DNA of 12,799 nucleotides, taken from contig JAGLTP010000559.1 in NCBI GenBank assembly GCA_023135215.1, positions 1 through 12,799 of the forward strand, read 5' to 3'. Below, piece by piece: positions 1 through 6,235 of the stretch. The stretch's first letter is position 1, and the number at the start of each line of letters is the position of its first letter. Both the position numbers and the translations under genes were made by a program. Origin of the DNA: Candidatus Heimdallarchaeota archaeon (GTDB lineage Archaea; Asgardarchaeota; Heimdallarchaeia; Heimdallarchaeales; Heimdallarchaeaceae). Under the pieces are notes generated by a model, which worked only from the letters and a program-made list of their open reading frames with translations, made no database searches and was not told the origin of the DNA.

Positions 1-2316
1 TGGACCAAATTTCAAAGTTTCAACAGCTTTGTTATAATCTCCAACTTCATGGGTACTCTTGTACTTGAATTTATCTTGCATTAGTGGTTTTAGAACGACA
101 TACAATCCTTTAGCTTGTTCAATTTTTGCTTGAAATTGCTTTACTTTCTTTCTCTTTTCATTAATTGCTGTCCAGAGTTGATTTCGTTCTTTTGTTAATT
201 CTTCTATCCAGTTTTTAATTTCAGCTTCATGTTCCTTTTCAAGTTTCAATAATCCTTCTTCTATAGCAGAACTCCATGCTTGAACATAGAAGGTTTGATC
301 TATTAACAAAACATCATGAAATGATTCTAGAATAGCTTCTGGTTTTCTCTGTATTTCTAGTGCTTTAATATTAGATGATGGAGCTCCATATAGACTACCA
401 AGATTCTTCATTGGAAGAACTGATATAAGTTCTTCAAAAACTTCTTCAGGTTGGATAGTTATTGACTGCTGTTCCCAGATCTTTTCTTTGTCAGAGTATT
501 CAATTTTATCAATTAACGGGAAAATTCTCTTTATTGGAAGATCCAAAGTTATATCTGCCCAACGATCTGCATTAGCGAAATTTACTAGAACTCTTCTCTT
601 AGCTTTAATTTGGAAGTCTAAGTATAAGAAGGGAACATAGGCTAGCTCCAGACTATCAGTTCCTAAGTAACTGAATTTTCTATCAACAAAGAACTTGTCT
701 AGTAATTCTTTGAATTCAACTGGCTCATATTTTATATGTTGCTCTTTCATCGATTTGATTACATTACTCAAATCAATAGGTTCAATTTCTTCCATTTCTT
801 CAGGTAAAGCTACTACCGGTTTTTCTTTAGTAACTGGTTGTGTATCTTCTTCTGTATCAATTGGCGAAGGTTTTATTCCTGCTTGTTGATCTAACAAACT
901 AGGTGTGCTAGAGATTTTTCTAATTGAAGATAATTCTTTTTCAAGATCTTCTAAATTGAGCTCTTTTTCTATGTCTTCAAAATCAATCGAATCAATATCG
1001 TAATCATAATCTCCTATTTGTTTACATAACGGAGCAGGTGGGTCTTCATAGAGTTTAGCTACATCTTCATCAGACAGAGTCTTATGAACAGTATACAATC
1101 TTCGAGTTTTGATATGTATAGGTTTTTCGAAATTATCTGGTGATAATACATAGAATTCACCGCTTTTAAAATTTTGAAGTTGATCTACAATGAATCTAGC
1201 TTCAGGATAAGCTTGAAGCATCTTATCTACAATTCGTAAGTCCTGTGGTGTAACAAATCTTCCAAAAAAGAAAGTACTCACTTGCCCAAAGGATTTGTAA
1301 TCAACATCACTGATGTTTTGAGTTGCTACTAACATAGATAAACCATATTTTCTTCCTTGTTTGAAAAGTAATTGTAGCCATTGTTTTGTTGGGGGATTCT
1401 TTGGATGTGGAGGGATGAATTGTGGAGGACCTGCCAGTTCATCTATATAGAATACGAGTTGAGGATCTGGTGAAGGATTCGACCGAATGTAAGTATAGAG
1501 ATTCTGAGCAAGAGATGTTATATACAATTCTCTTAGACGTAAATCCGTTAGTGTATTTAGAAAGATGATTGCTATTCTTATTTTATCAGGATCTGTAGAT
1601 TTTATCAGTGTTTGAATAGAGAGCTTGGGCCCCAAATTAAAAACGAGGGAAGGTGCTCCTACATTCACTGATTTTATCCTTTTAATTAGGGAACTCTTTT
1701 CTTTTGCTGAGAGAAGTGTTCTGATAGTCTCAGGTAAATAAGCAATTTCTGATTGGATTAAATCAATTAACATCTCGAAATCCGCAATTAGAATATCTTT
1801 TTCCAAACACTGTTCAAATAACGAAACTAAATAAGCTTTAACTGCCCCACCTTTTTCTGTATTTAATCTATAACCAAGAACACTCGCTATTGTGGTAGCT
1901 ATACCATCTATTGCGAGAATTTTCTCTTCTCTATCTAGTTCTTGAGGTGGCATTATAAGAGGGTTAATCGATAAGGGTATCCCTTTTTCCGAAGCAGGAG
2001 TAAAAATAACTATCTCAACTTTTTCTTTATACTGATCATAAAATTCTTTAGAGATTCCATAAGGTTTTAGTTTGTCATAATCCTCTACCATAACTAAGCT
2101 AGTTATGTCTCCTTGCGGATCAATGATTATTGCAGGAATGTCATTTCGCAAAGCTTCTTCAATTAAAATTTTGCATGTAACTGTCTTTCCGCTTCCACTC
2201 TGACCAAATACACTAATATGCTTGTTCAATGCTTTTACTGGTAGGTACACATTTTCTTTGGTCTCGTTGTCTTCACCTATCAAGAGTGATGAATGGTGCT
2301 TCCCTAACTCTGACAT
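1..2316 (-). CDS. HerA/DUF87-like ATPase, C-terminus outside window
   Basis: The reading frame is open without a stop from the ATG at 2316 to base 1, giving 772 codons, and continues past the left edge. The Walker A motif GQSGSGKT is at residues 38-45. A Walker B segment, LVFYIDEL, has D292 and E293. A sensor-like VATQ motif (about 330-333) follows KQGRKYGLS. Together these match the HerA/FtsK-type DNA-pumping ATPases (DUF87). Only about 35 residues precede the P-loop, so the N-terminal HAS barrel of classical HerA is absent. After the ATPase core comes an acidic stretch (about 434-464), a low-complexity linker, a second globular region (about 525-690) and a charged coiled coil (about 690-738). 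Family knowledge suggests a hexameric motor moving DNA or protein. No NurA-type nuclease gene is visible next to it, so pairing in end resection cannot be claimed. The ATG lies about 30 bases downstream of a TATA-like box, so the mRNA has a very short leader or none. Confidence 0.85.
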   Translation of the reverse strand, partial: MSELGKHHSSLLIGEDNETKENVYLPVKALNKHISVFGQSGSGKTVTCKILIEEALRNDIPAIIIDPQGDITSLVMVEDYDKLKPYGISKEFYDQYKEKVEIVIFTPASEKGIPLSINPLIMPPQELDREEKILAIDGIATTIASVLGYRLNTEKGGAVKAYLVSLFEQCLEKDILIADFEMLIDLIQSEIAYLPETIRTLLSAKEKSSLIKRIKSVNVGAPSLVFNLGPKLSIQTLIKSTDPDKIRIAIIFLNTLTDLRLRELYITSLAQNLYTYIRSNPSPDPQLVFYIDELAGPPQFIPPHPKNPPTKQWLQLLFKQGRKYGLSMLVATQNISDVDYKSFGQVSTFFFGRFVTPQDLRIVDKMLQAYPEARFIVDQLQNFKSGEFYVLSPDNFEKPIHIKTRRLYTVHKTLSDEDVAKLYEDPPAPLCKQIGDYDYDIDSIDFEDIEKELNLEDLEKELSSIRKISSTPSLLDQQAGIKPSPIDTEEDTQPVTKEKPVVALPEEMEEIEPIDLSNVIKSMKEQHIKYEPVEFKELLDKFFVDRKFSYLGTDSLELAYVPFLYLDFQIKAKRRVLVNFANADRWADITLDLPIKRIFPLIDKIEYSDKEKIWEQQSITIQPEEVFEELISVLPMKNLGSLYGAPSSNIKALEIQRKPEAILESFHDVLLIDQTFYVQAWSSAIEEGLLKLEKEHEAEIKNWIEELTKERNQLWTAINEKRKKVKQFQAKIEQAKGLYVVLKPLMQDKFKYKSTHEVGDYNKAVETLKFGP

Positions 2317-2340
2317 ATTCTTCAAGTAAAATGAATTATC

Positions 2341-2352
2341 AAAATATAAAAA
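2341..2352 (-). promoter_or_regulatory. TATA-like box of the HerA-like ATPase gene
   Basis: On the minus strand the sequence is TTTTTATATTTT. Its centre is about 30 bases upstream of the ATG at 2316, which puts transcription start within a few bases of the start codon. No Shine-Dalgarno sequence lies in between, which fits a nearly leaderless archaeal transcript. Confidence 0.5.
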
Positions 2353-2371
2353 CTATTGTAAAATGTTCTTG

Positions 2372-2393
2372 AAAAGAAAAAAAAAAGAAAAAA
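2372..2393 (-). terminator. T-rich terminator after the small membrane protein gene
   Basis: Read on the minus strand, two runs of T (six and ten) separated by single C bases begin about 10 bases after the TAA stop at 2404. There is no clear hairpin. Archaeal RNA polymerase terminates on such U-tracts, and the next gene on this strand has its own TATA box right after it. Confidence 0.55.
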
Positions 2394-2403
2394 GTGGGTT
2401 AAG

Positions 2404-2757
2404 TTACAGTCCTGCTATAAGGAAGAGAATTCCACCAATTAGTACTAAGAGACCGCCGATACCACCACCAACGATACCTAGAACAATGAGCAAAATACCA
2501 ATTACAACATAATCAAGACCAAAACGTCCGAGTGCTAACAGAACTGATACAGCTCCAATCACTATTAGTATTATAGCAGCAATAACATAGTCAAGTCCTA
2601 AATTACCACCTAACCAATTTGCTGTATTAAAAATGGATATTATATCTTCAAGGATATTTCCTATAAGCCATAGTACTCCGACGACTATTTCGATGATTCC
2701 ACCTATGATTCCTAAGATGGAACCCCAATTAGCAAGACTCTTATTTTTCTTTGCCAT
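2404..2757 (-). CDS. Small glycine-rich four-helix membrane protein (paralogue A)
   Basis: A 117-residue hydrophobic protein starting MAKKNKSLANWG. It has about four membrane segments (roughly residues 10-33, 51-72, 74-90 and 92-115) joined by short turns, and small-residue packing motifs such as GIIGG, GIVGGGIGG and LIGG. I do not recognise the family by name. Its last third closely resembles that of the next gene upstream (GILLIVLGIVGG against GIMLIIIGILGL), so the two are paralogues. A GTG at 2772 would extend the frame by five codons, but the TATA-like box at 2779-2786 would then be only about 10 bases away. The ATG at 2757 is about 26 bases from the box and is preferred as a leaderless start. 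Function is unknown. The very short loops argue against an enzyme and suit a structural or packing role in the membrane. Confidence 0.75.
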   Translation of the reverse strand: MAKKNKSLANWGSILGIIGGIIEIVVGVLWLIGNILEDIISIFNTANWLGGNLGLDYVIAAIILIVIGAVSVLLALGRFGLDYVVIGILLIVLGIVGGGIGGLLVLIGGILFLIAGL

Positions 2758-2778
2758 GGAACAAATTATCACTAGCTA

Positions 2779-2786
2779 TTTTTAAA
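2779..2786 (-). promoter_or_regulatory. TATA-like box that decides the start of the 2404-2757 gene
   Basis: The minus strand reads TTTAAAAA, centred about 26 bases upstream of the ATG at 2757. The spacing gives a transcript beginning at the ATG and excludes the GTG at 2772, which would lie upstream of the transcription start. Confidence 0.5.
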
Positions 2787-2861
2787 TTTTAGCTAAGTAT
2801 AAAATGATAAAACAGCAAACAACATTTCAATAAATTAATAGATTTCGATTTTAATTACTCA

Positions 2862-3245
2862 TTATCTCTTTCTAGTCGAAGCAATAATGTAAATTATCCC
2901 TCCAATCACCAAGAATAAACCAGGAAATCCTAAACCCAAAATACCAATTATAATAAGCATTATACCAGTTGCTAAATCAGAAATCTCTGCATTTACTATA
3001 ATTATAGAGATTGCACCAAATGCTACTCCTAAAATGGCTAATACAAGAATAAAATTGAATTCTGAGAGATTTTCCAGAACGCTGAAAACCACTGTTTTAA
3101 TAATAATATCTCTGGCAATATCTGGTAAAATAGAAGTTGTTAAAAAATAATCAATAAAAAGAAGTAACCCTCCAAGAACAAAAAGAACTCCACCTATTAA
3201 AGAAAAAATCTTTGCCCATTTTATCAGTTCTTTCTTGGTTACCAT
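2862..3245 (-). CDS. Small glycine-rich four-helix membrane protein (paralogue B)
   Basis: A 127-residue membrane protein starting MVTKKELIKWAKIFSLIGG and ending in a basic tail, STRKR. Four hydrophobic segments can be seen (about residues 11-33, 55-80, 88-100 and 102-123). The first is followed by a longer polar loop than in the neighbouring paralogue at 2404-2757. The shared C-terminal pattern (GI-LI-GI-G-G-PGL-LVIGGI) and the shared basic N-terminal start show that the two genes arose by duplication. I do not recognise a named family. The ATG at 3245 is about 27 bases from a TATA-like box (TTTAAAAA on the minus strand) and has no Shine-Dalgarno sequence, so the gene is probably transcribed alone as a leaderless mRNA despite lying close behind the eL33 gene. 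The basic N- and C-terminal tails suggest both ends are in the cytoplasm. Confidence 0.75.
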   Translation of the reverse strand: MVTKKELIKWAKIFSLIGGVLFVLGGLLLFIDYFLTTSILPDIARDIIIKTVVFSVLENLSEFNFILVLAILGVAFGAISIIIVNAEISDLATGIMLIIIGILGLGFPGLFLVIGGIIYIIASTRKR

Positions 3246-3268
3246 ACAGAATCAATTAATCATTTACC

Positions 3269-3276
3269 TTTTTAAA
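3269..3276 (-). promoter_or_regulatory. TATA-like box of the 2862-3245 gene
   Basis: The minus strand reads TTTAAAAA, centred about 27 bases before the ATG at 3245. It lies in the 44-base gap after the eL33 stop codon, so the membrane protein gene has its own promoter. The core matches the box of its paralogue. Confidence 0.5.
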
Positions 3277-3289
3277 TTATGGGGTAATT

Positions 3290-4129
3290 TTAGAGAACTT
3301 CAGCTCTAGATGTTATAATGTGAGGACTCACACTTTTGTTAAATCTAACCACTACGGAATTTTCTTTTGATGTTCTTCTTCCATGTATTTTGGATATGAC
3401 ACCGACTAGTTCTTTTCCTGATTTCATGTACACTCGAACTTTTTTACCAAGATAGCTTGCTAGTGGTGCTTCTGTTTTTTGTAAACATATTATGATTGAT
3501 CTATTTTTGGTTCGACCAGTTCTATCGTGAACAATATTTCTCACTACTCCATAAGTAGAAGAAAGCTTCACTTTCTTTTTTGCCTTTTTTGGAGTAGATT
3601 TTTTCTTTGTTTTAATCTTAGGAATTGCTCTAGCTTTCTTGATTTCCTTTAGAGTCGAAGGAGTAGCAGATATTTTAACATGTCTTTCCACAGGTTTGGG
3701 TGTAGGTTCGGTAACAGGTTTCTTTACAGATGGCCTAGCAGTTGGTTTTGTTGGTGGTTTCTCTGTCACTGCTTTCTTGATTGCAGGAGGTTTGGGAATA
3801 GCTTTTTCTAATGAAACTTCTTTGACTGCTGGTTTCTTTGCTACAGGTTTCTTTACTACAGGTTTTGCAGCAGGCTTTGCAGGAGGTTTGGGAATAGCTT
3901 TAGCAGTAGGTTTGGCTGCAGGTTTCTTTTTAGGAGGAATGATTTTAGCTACTTCTTTTGCAGCTTCAATTATTTTCTCAGCTGTAGCTTGTCCTATACC
4001 TGGAAGTTGTGCCATTTCGTCAGCTTTTGCATTAGCTATTTTCTCAATAGTATTATAACCACAATCCTCGAGTGTTTTTGCAGCTTTAGGTCCTATTCCT
4101 TTAATGTTTGATATTTCACTCTCAGCCAT
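3290..4129 (-). CDS. rpl35ae: Ribosomal protein eL33 (L35Ae) with N-terminal HhH domain and Ala/Lys/Pro linker
   Basis: A 279-residue protein in three parts. Residues 1-60 form a helix-hairpin-helix pair (IKGIGPKAAKTL, then LPGIGQATAEKI), of the type that binds the DNA or RNA backbone. Residues 61-188 are a low-complexity chain of PAKP/KKPV-like units rich in Lys, Ala and Pro, resembling linker-histone tails and the extensions of eukaryotic ribosomal proteins. Residues 189-279 match the eL33 family: a GVVRNI start, then GKKVRVYMKSGKELVGVI and SKIHGRR, ending in VVVRFNKS. Ordinary archaeal eL33 is about 90 residues, so this protein is three times the usual length. eL33 is a large-subunit protein. 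The ATG at 4129 has an AGGTG Shine-Dalgarno six bases upstream. A GTG at 4138 in the same frame overlaps that site and is rejected. One alternative is that it is a dedicated RNA-binding paralogue rather than the ribosomal copy. Confidence 0.8.
   Translation of the reverse strand: MAESEISNIKGIGPKAAKTLEDCGYNTIEKIANAKADEMAQLPGIGQATAEKIIEAAKEVAKIIPPKKKPAAKPTAKAIPKPPAKPAAKPVVKKPVAKKPAVKEVSLEKAIPKPPAIKKAVTEKPPTKPTARPSVKKPVTEPTPKPVERHVKISATPSTLKEIKKARAIPKIKTKKKSTPKKAKKKVKLSSTYGVVRNIVHDRTGRTKNRSIIICLQKTEAPLASYLGKKVRVYMKSGKELVGVISKIHGRRTSKENSVVVRFNKSVSPHIITSRAEVL
3781..3901 (-). repeat. 25-base direct repeat inside the eL33 linker
   Basis: Bases 3781-3805 and 3877-3901 are identical over 25 positions and 96 bases (32 codons) apart, in the same reading frame. 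Both encode KAIPKPPA within the Ala/Lys/Pro linker. This shows that the linker grew by in-frame duplication. Confidence 0.75.
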
Positions 4130-4135
4130 TAGTTG

Positions 4136-4140
4136 CACCT
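4136..4140 (-). promoter_or_regulatory. Shine-Dalgarno site of the eL33 gene
   Basis: The minus strand reads AGGTG, six bases before the ATG at 4129. It matches the anti-Shine-Dalgarno end of 16S rRNA and contains the rejected GTG start. Confidence 0.55.
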
Positions 4141-4168
4141 TTTTGAATGTCTCAACGCATCAAATCCG

Positions 4169-4176
4169 TTTTAAAA
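4169..4176 (-). promoter_or_regulatory. TATA-like box of the eL33 gene
   Basis: The sequence TTTTAAAA is centred about 43 bases from the ATG at 4129. A transcription start about 26 bases downstream gives a leader of roughly 17 bases, enough to hold the AGGTG site. Confidence 0.45.
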
Positions 4177-4226
4177 GTTTTTAGATTGCAAAGTTTTTAT
4201 TAGCCAGCAATATTAAAGAATCAAAC

Positions 4227-4234
4227 TTTATAAT
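4227..4234 (+). promoter_or_regulatory. TATA-like box of the pcp operon
   Basis: The sequence TTTATAAT lies 69-76 bases before the pcp ATG at 4303, predicting a leader of about 46 bases. The leader contains an 11-base palindrome (4279-4289) and a Shine-Dalgarno sequence. It diverges from the eL33 promoter. Confidence 0.45.
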
Positions 4235-4289
4235 CTAGAGAGCTAAATGAGATACTGTAAAATACCCATTTCCGTTTGAGTGAATCACT

Positions 4290-4294
4290 GAGGA
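4290..4294 (+). promoter_or_regulatory. Shine-Dalgarno site that decides the pcp start
   Basis: The sequence GAGGA lies eight bases before the ATG at 4303. It supports that codon over a TTG at 4276 in the same frame, which would add nine unlikely residues ahead of the conserved N-terminal strand. Confidence 0.55.
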
Positions 4295-4302
4295 TTATAG
4301 TT

Positions 4303-4926
4303 ATGTCAAAAGCAATTATTCTTACAGGTTTCGAACCATTTGGTAAATCTGAAGTGAATCCATCAATATTAGCATGTCAAGCTTTCGATGGTGAGAATAT
4401 GGGGGGTTATTCAATTCAATCATTTAAAATTCCATTAATATTTAATGAAATAAAAGAAAAAATTATCTCTTTACTGGAAAAGAAACCAAATGCTATTATC
4501 TGCACAGGGCAATCACCTAGAGCTATGTTATCATTGGAAAGAGTAGCTATTAATATTGCTGATGTGTCTAGATCAGCGTATAATTGTGAAACCAAACCAA
4601 CAGATGAAATATTAGAGGAAAATGGACCAGCAGGATATTTTACTGCCCTCCCAATTAGAAAACTCAAGGAAAATTTGGAGAAGAATAATATTCCTTGTGA
4701 AATATCCAACTCTGCAGGAGCTTTTGGTTGTAATCAGATCTTCTATCACTTAATGCATTATTTAGCTGAAAAGGAGGTCTCAATTCCAGCTGGATTCATC
4801 CATTTTCCTTCTTTACCAGAACAGGTTATCGGCAAGAATTTCCCATCGATGAGTTTGGATACTATCAAAAATGGTTTAAGAATTATTCTACAAACTTTAA
4901 TAGATGAATTAGAATCAAATAAATAG
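4303..4926 (+). CDS. pcp: Pyroglutamyl-peptidase I (peptidase family C15)
   Basis: This 207-residue cytoplasmic cysteine peptidase removes an N-terminal pyroglutamate from peptides and proteins. Its length is typical for the family. It begins MSKAIILTGFEPFGKSEVNP, the conserved first strand and loop. The catalytic triad is visible: E79 in LSLERVAIN, C143 in NSAGAFGCN and H167 in GFIHFPSLPEQ. The active enzyme in this family is usually a homotetramer. The gene opens a three-gene plus-strand operon. Its TAG stop is followed 13 bases later by the ATG of a small membrane protein and then by a PHP-domain phosphoesterase. The likely role is recycling of peptides and amino acids. The two downstream genes give no direct hint of a shared pathway. 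All key residues are present, so it should be active. Confidence 0.95.
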   Translation: MSKAIILTGFEPFGKSEVNPSILACQAFDGENMGGYSIQSFKIPLIFNEIKEKIISLLEKKPNAIICTGQSPRAMLSLERVAINIADVSRSAYNCETKPTDEILEENGPAGYFTALPIRKLKENLEKNNIPCEISNSAGAFGCNQIFYHLMHYLAEKEVSIPAGFIHFPSLPEQVIGKNFPSMSLDTIKNGLRIILQTLIDELESNK

Positions 4927-4939
4927 AGTGATTGAGTAT

Positions 4940-5377
4940 ATGAAGGAACATGAGTTCTTAGCTTTGAAAACACATGAATTTTTAGAAATGATTGAAGCCA
5001 TTGCTAGAGAGCGTCAGACATTGAAAACAAAAAAGAGAACAGATGACTCAGTAACGCTCACTTGCCATTTAGGTATCCCAGTTTCTCATATACGTTTTAA
5101 TACAGAAGAACAGGGAGAGAATCTATTAGTTACAAGAAAGGTTAATCTGTTACCTCTCTTTTACTCATCTCTTCCAATTTTTATCCTATTAGAAGTTATT
5201 ATTTTTCTTATCTCCCATTTTAGGAATGTTGATAACATTTATTTTAGGTATGTTGATAACATTTTCATATATATTTTAGTTGCATTAACTTGGATAATAG
5301 CAATTGGATTTCTAATCTATCAAACATTCGCAGACTTGGAAGAAATAGTCCGGAAGTTATATAGAATTGAGGTGTAG
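4940..5377 (+). CDS. Two-helix membrane protein of unknown function
   Basis: A 145-residue protein, starting MKEHEFLALKTHEFLEMIEA, that I do not recognise. Residues 1-65 are soluble, with a charged helix followed by probable strands (VTLTCHLGIPVSHI). Two membrane segments follow (about 72-92 and 107-127), separated by a short loop holding a duplicated R-x-VDNI unit. The C-terminal tail, ADLEEIVRKLYRIEV, is amphipathic. The layout, with N-terminal domain, hairpin and C-terminal helix, places both ends on the same side of the membrane, probably the cytoplasm. The ATG at 4940 is chosen because a GAGTGAT element lies eight bases upstream. A GTG at 4928 sits inside that element and would almost touch the pcp stop. 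The TAG stop at 5375-5377 is in the same frame as the following PHP gene. Confidence 0.7.
   Translation: MKEHEFLALKTHEFLEMIEAIARERQTLKTKKRTDDSVTLTCHLGIPVSHIRFNTEEQGENLLVTRKVNLLPLFYSSLPIFILLEVIIFLISHFRNVDNIYFRYVDNIFIYILVALTWIIAIGFLIYQTFADLEEIVRKLYRIEV
5218..5265 (+). repeat. 24-base tandem duplication in the membrane protein gene
   Basis: Bases 5218-5241 and 5242-5265 are adjacent copies matching at 22 of 24 positions. They add eight residues to the loop between the two membrane segments, giving FRNVDNI then FRYVDNI. The high identity suggests a recent slippage event that kept the frame. Confidence 0.8.
5369..5374 (+). promoter_or_regulatory. Strong Shine-Dalgarno site oddly far from the PHP gene ATG
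   Basis: The sequence GAGGTG immediately precedes the TAG stop of the upstream gene. It is 18 bases from the first in-frame ATG (5393) but 6 bases from an in-frame ACG (5381) and 9 from AAG (5384). Other sites in this window sit six to nine bases from their start. Confidence 0.55.
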
Positions 5378-5392
5378 AACACGAAGATAGAT

Positions 5393-6235
5393 ATGCACTG
5401 TCATTCTAATTTTTCTGATGGATTATATACCCCTAAGAAACTTTTAGAAATAGCTGCTAGAGAATCATTAGATGTATTCTCTATAACAGATCATGATAAT
5501 TTAGAAGGGACAAAGATAGCAAATGAAATATCATCTGATTATAGTTTTCTATATCTAACAGGGATAGAGATATCTGCAAGGCACGAAGGGCAAAAAATAG
5601 AAATTTTGGGGTATAATTTTGATCCTACAAATGATAAACTACTGAAGAAACTTGTTTTTCTGCAAGATGCTAGAAAAGAAAGAGTTCATAAAATAATACA
5701 CAAATTAAATGAAATTGATATTAAAATAACTTGGGAGGATGTTGTTGAACAAATAGGAGCAGCAGTAAGTCCAGGGAGACCACATTTTGCTAGAGCAATG
5801 ATGAAGAAGAAATATGTAACTTCTGTAACAGAAGCATTTGATTTATTTATTGGAGAAGGAAAACCTGCTTATGTAAAGAGAGTAACAATTACACCTAAGG
5901 AAGCTATTGAATTGATTAATGAAGCAGGAGGTATTGCTGTCATTCCTCACCCTCTATATGTTGAGTTTTCAGATTTAAAGAAGTTAAAGGATATCTTAGA
6001 TATGCTTCTAAATTGGGGATTGCAAGGAGTAGAAGTATATTATAATTACAGAAAAAGTCTATCAAACCTTTCAAAAAAACAAGAACAAGAAGCAAATGAA
6101 TTTTTACTAAAATACTGCAGAAGCAATAATTTACTAGTTACAGGAGGAACAGATTTTCACGGTGATACTGGTAAGATAGGAGAAGTCTCCGTTCCAAATG
6201 AAATAATAAATGAAATTATTACCTATTTTTCTTGA
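5393..6235 (+). CDS. PHP-domain phosphoesterase, RNase AM/YciV (TrpH)-like
   Basis: A 280-residue metal-dependent phosphoesterase of the PHP family. All metal-binding blocks are visible: HCHSNFSDG (H2, H4, D9), TDHD (D33-D35), GIEIS (E59), IPHP (H186) and TDFHG (D254, H256). The insert containing GRPHFARAM, followed by EAFDLFIGEGKPAYV, is the signature of the YciV/RNase AM subgroup. Characterised members are 5'-3' exonucleases or 3',5'-nucleoside bisphosphate phosphatases, so a role in RNA 5'-end trimming or nucleotide salvage is the best guess. The first ATG lies inside the first motif: family members usually read K-I-D-L/M-H-x-H here, and the codons for K-I-D are present just upstream but have no ATG, GTG or TTG. 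The true start may be non-canonical. The last 13 bases overlap the converging GDPD gene. Confidence 0.9.
   Translation: MHCHSNFSDGLYTPKKLLEIAARESLDVFSITDHDNLEGTKIANEISSDYSFLYLTGIEISARHEGQKIEILGYNFDPTNDKLLKKLVFLQDARKERVHKIIHKLNEIDIKITWEDVVEQIGAAVSPGRPHFARAMMKKKYVTSVTEAFDLFIGEGKPAYVKRVTITPKEAIELINEAGGIAVIPHPLYVEFSDLKKLKDILDMLLNWGLQGVEVYYNYRKSLSNLSKKQEQEANEFLLKYCRSNNLLVTGGTDFHGDTGKIGEVSVPNEIINEIITYFS

Noticed and set aside
3639..4058. A 139-codon plus-strand open frame rich in Gly, Ala and Phe
   Set aside because: It is the exact antisense of the Ala/Lys/Pro linker of the eL33 gene. The linker's repetitive codons keep the other strand open, and there is no promoter or ribosome-binding site for it.
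3690..4129. The Lys/Ala/Pro-rich part of the eL33 gene considered as a separate histone-H1-like gene
   Set aside because: No stop or start separates it from the eL33 domain, and it shares one promoter and Shine-Dalgarno site with it.
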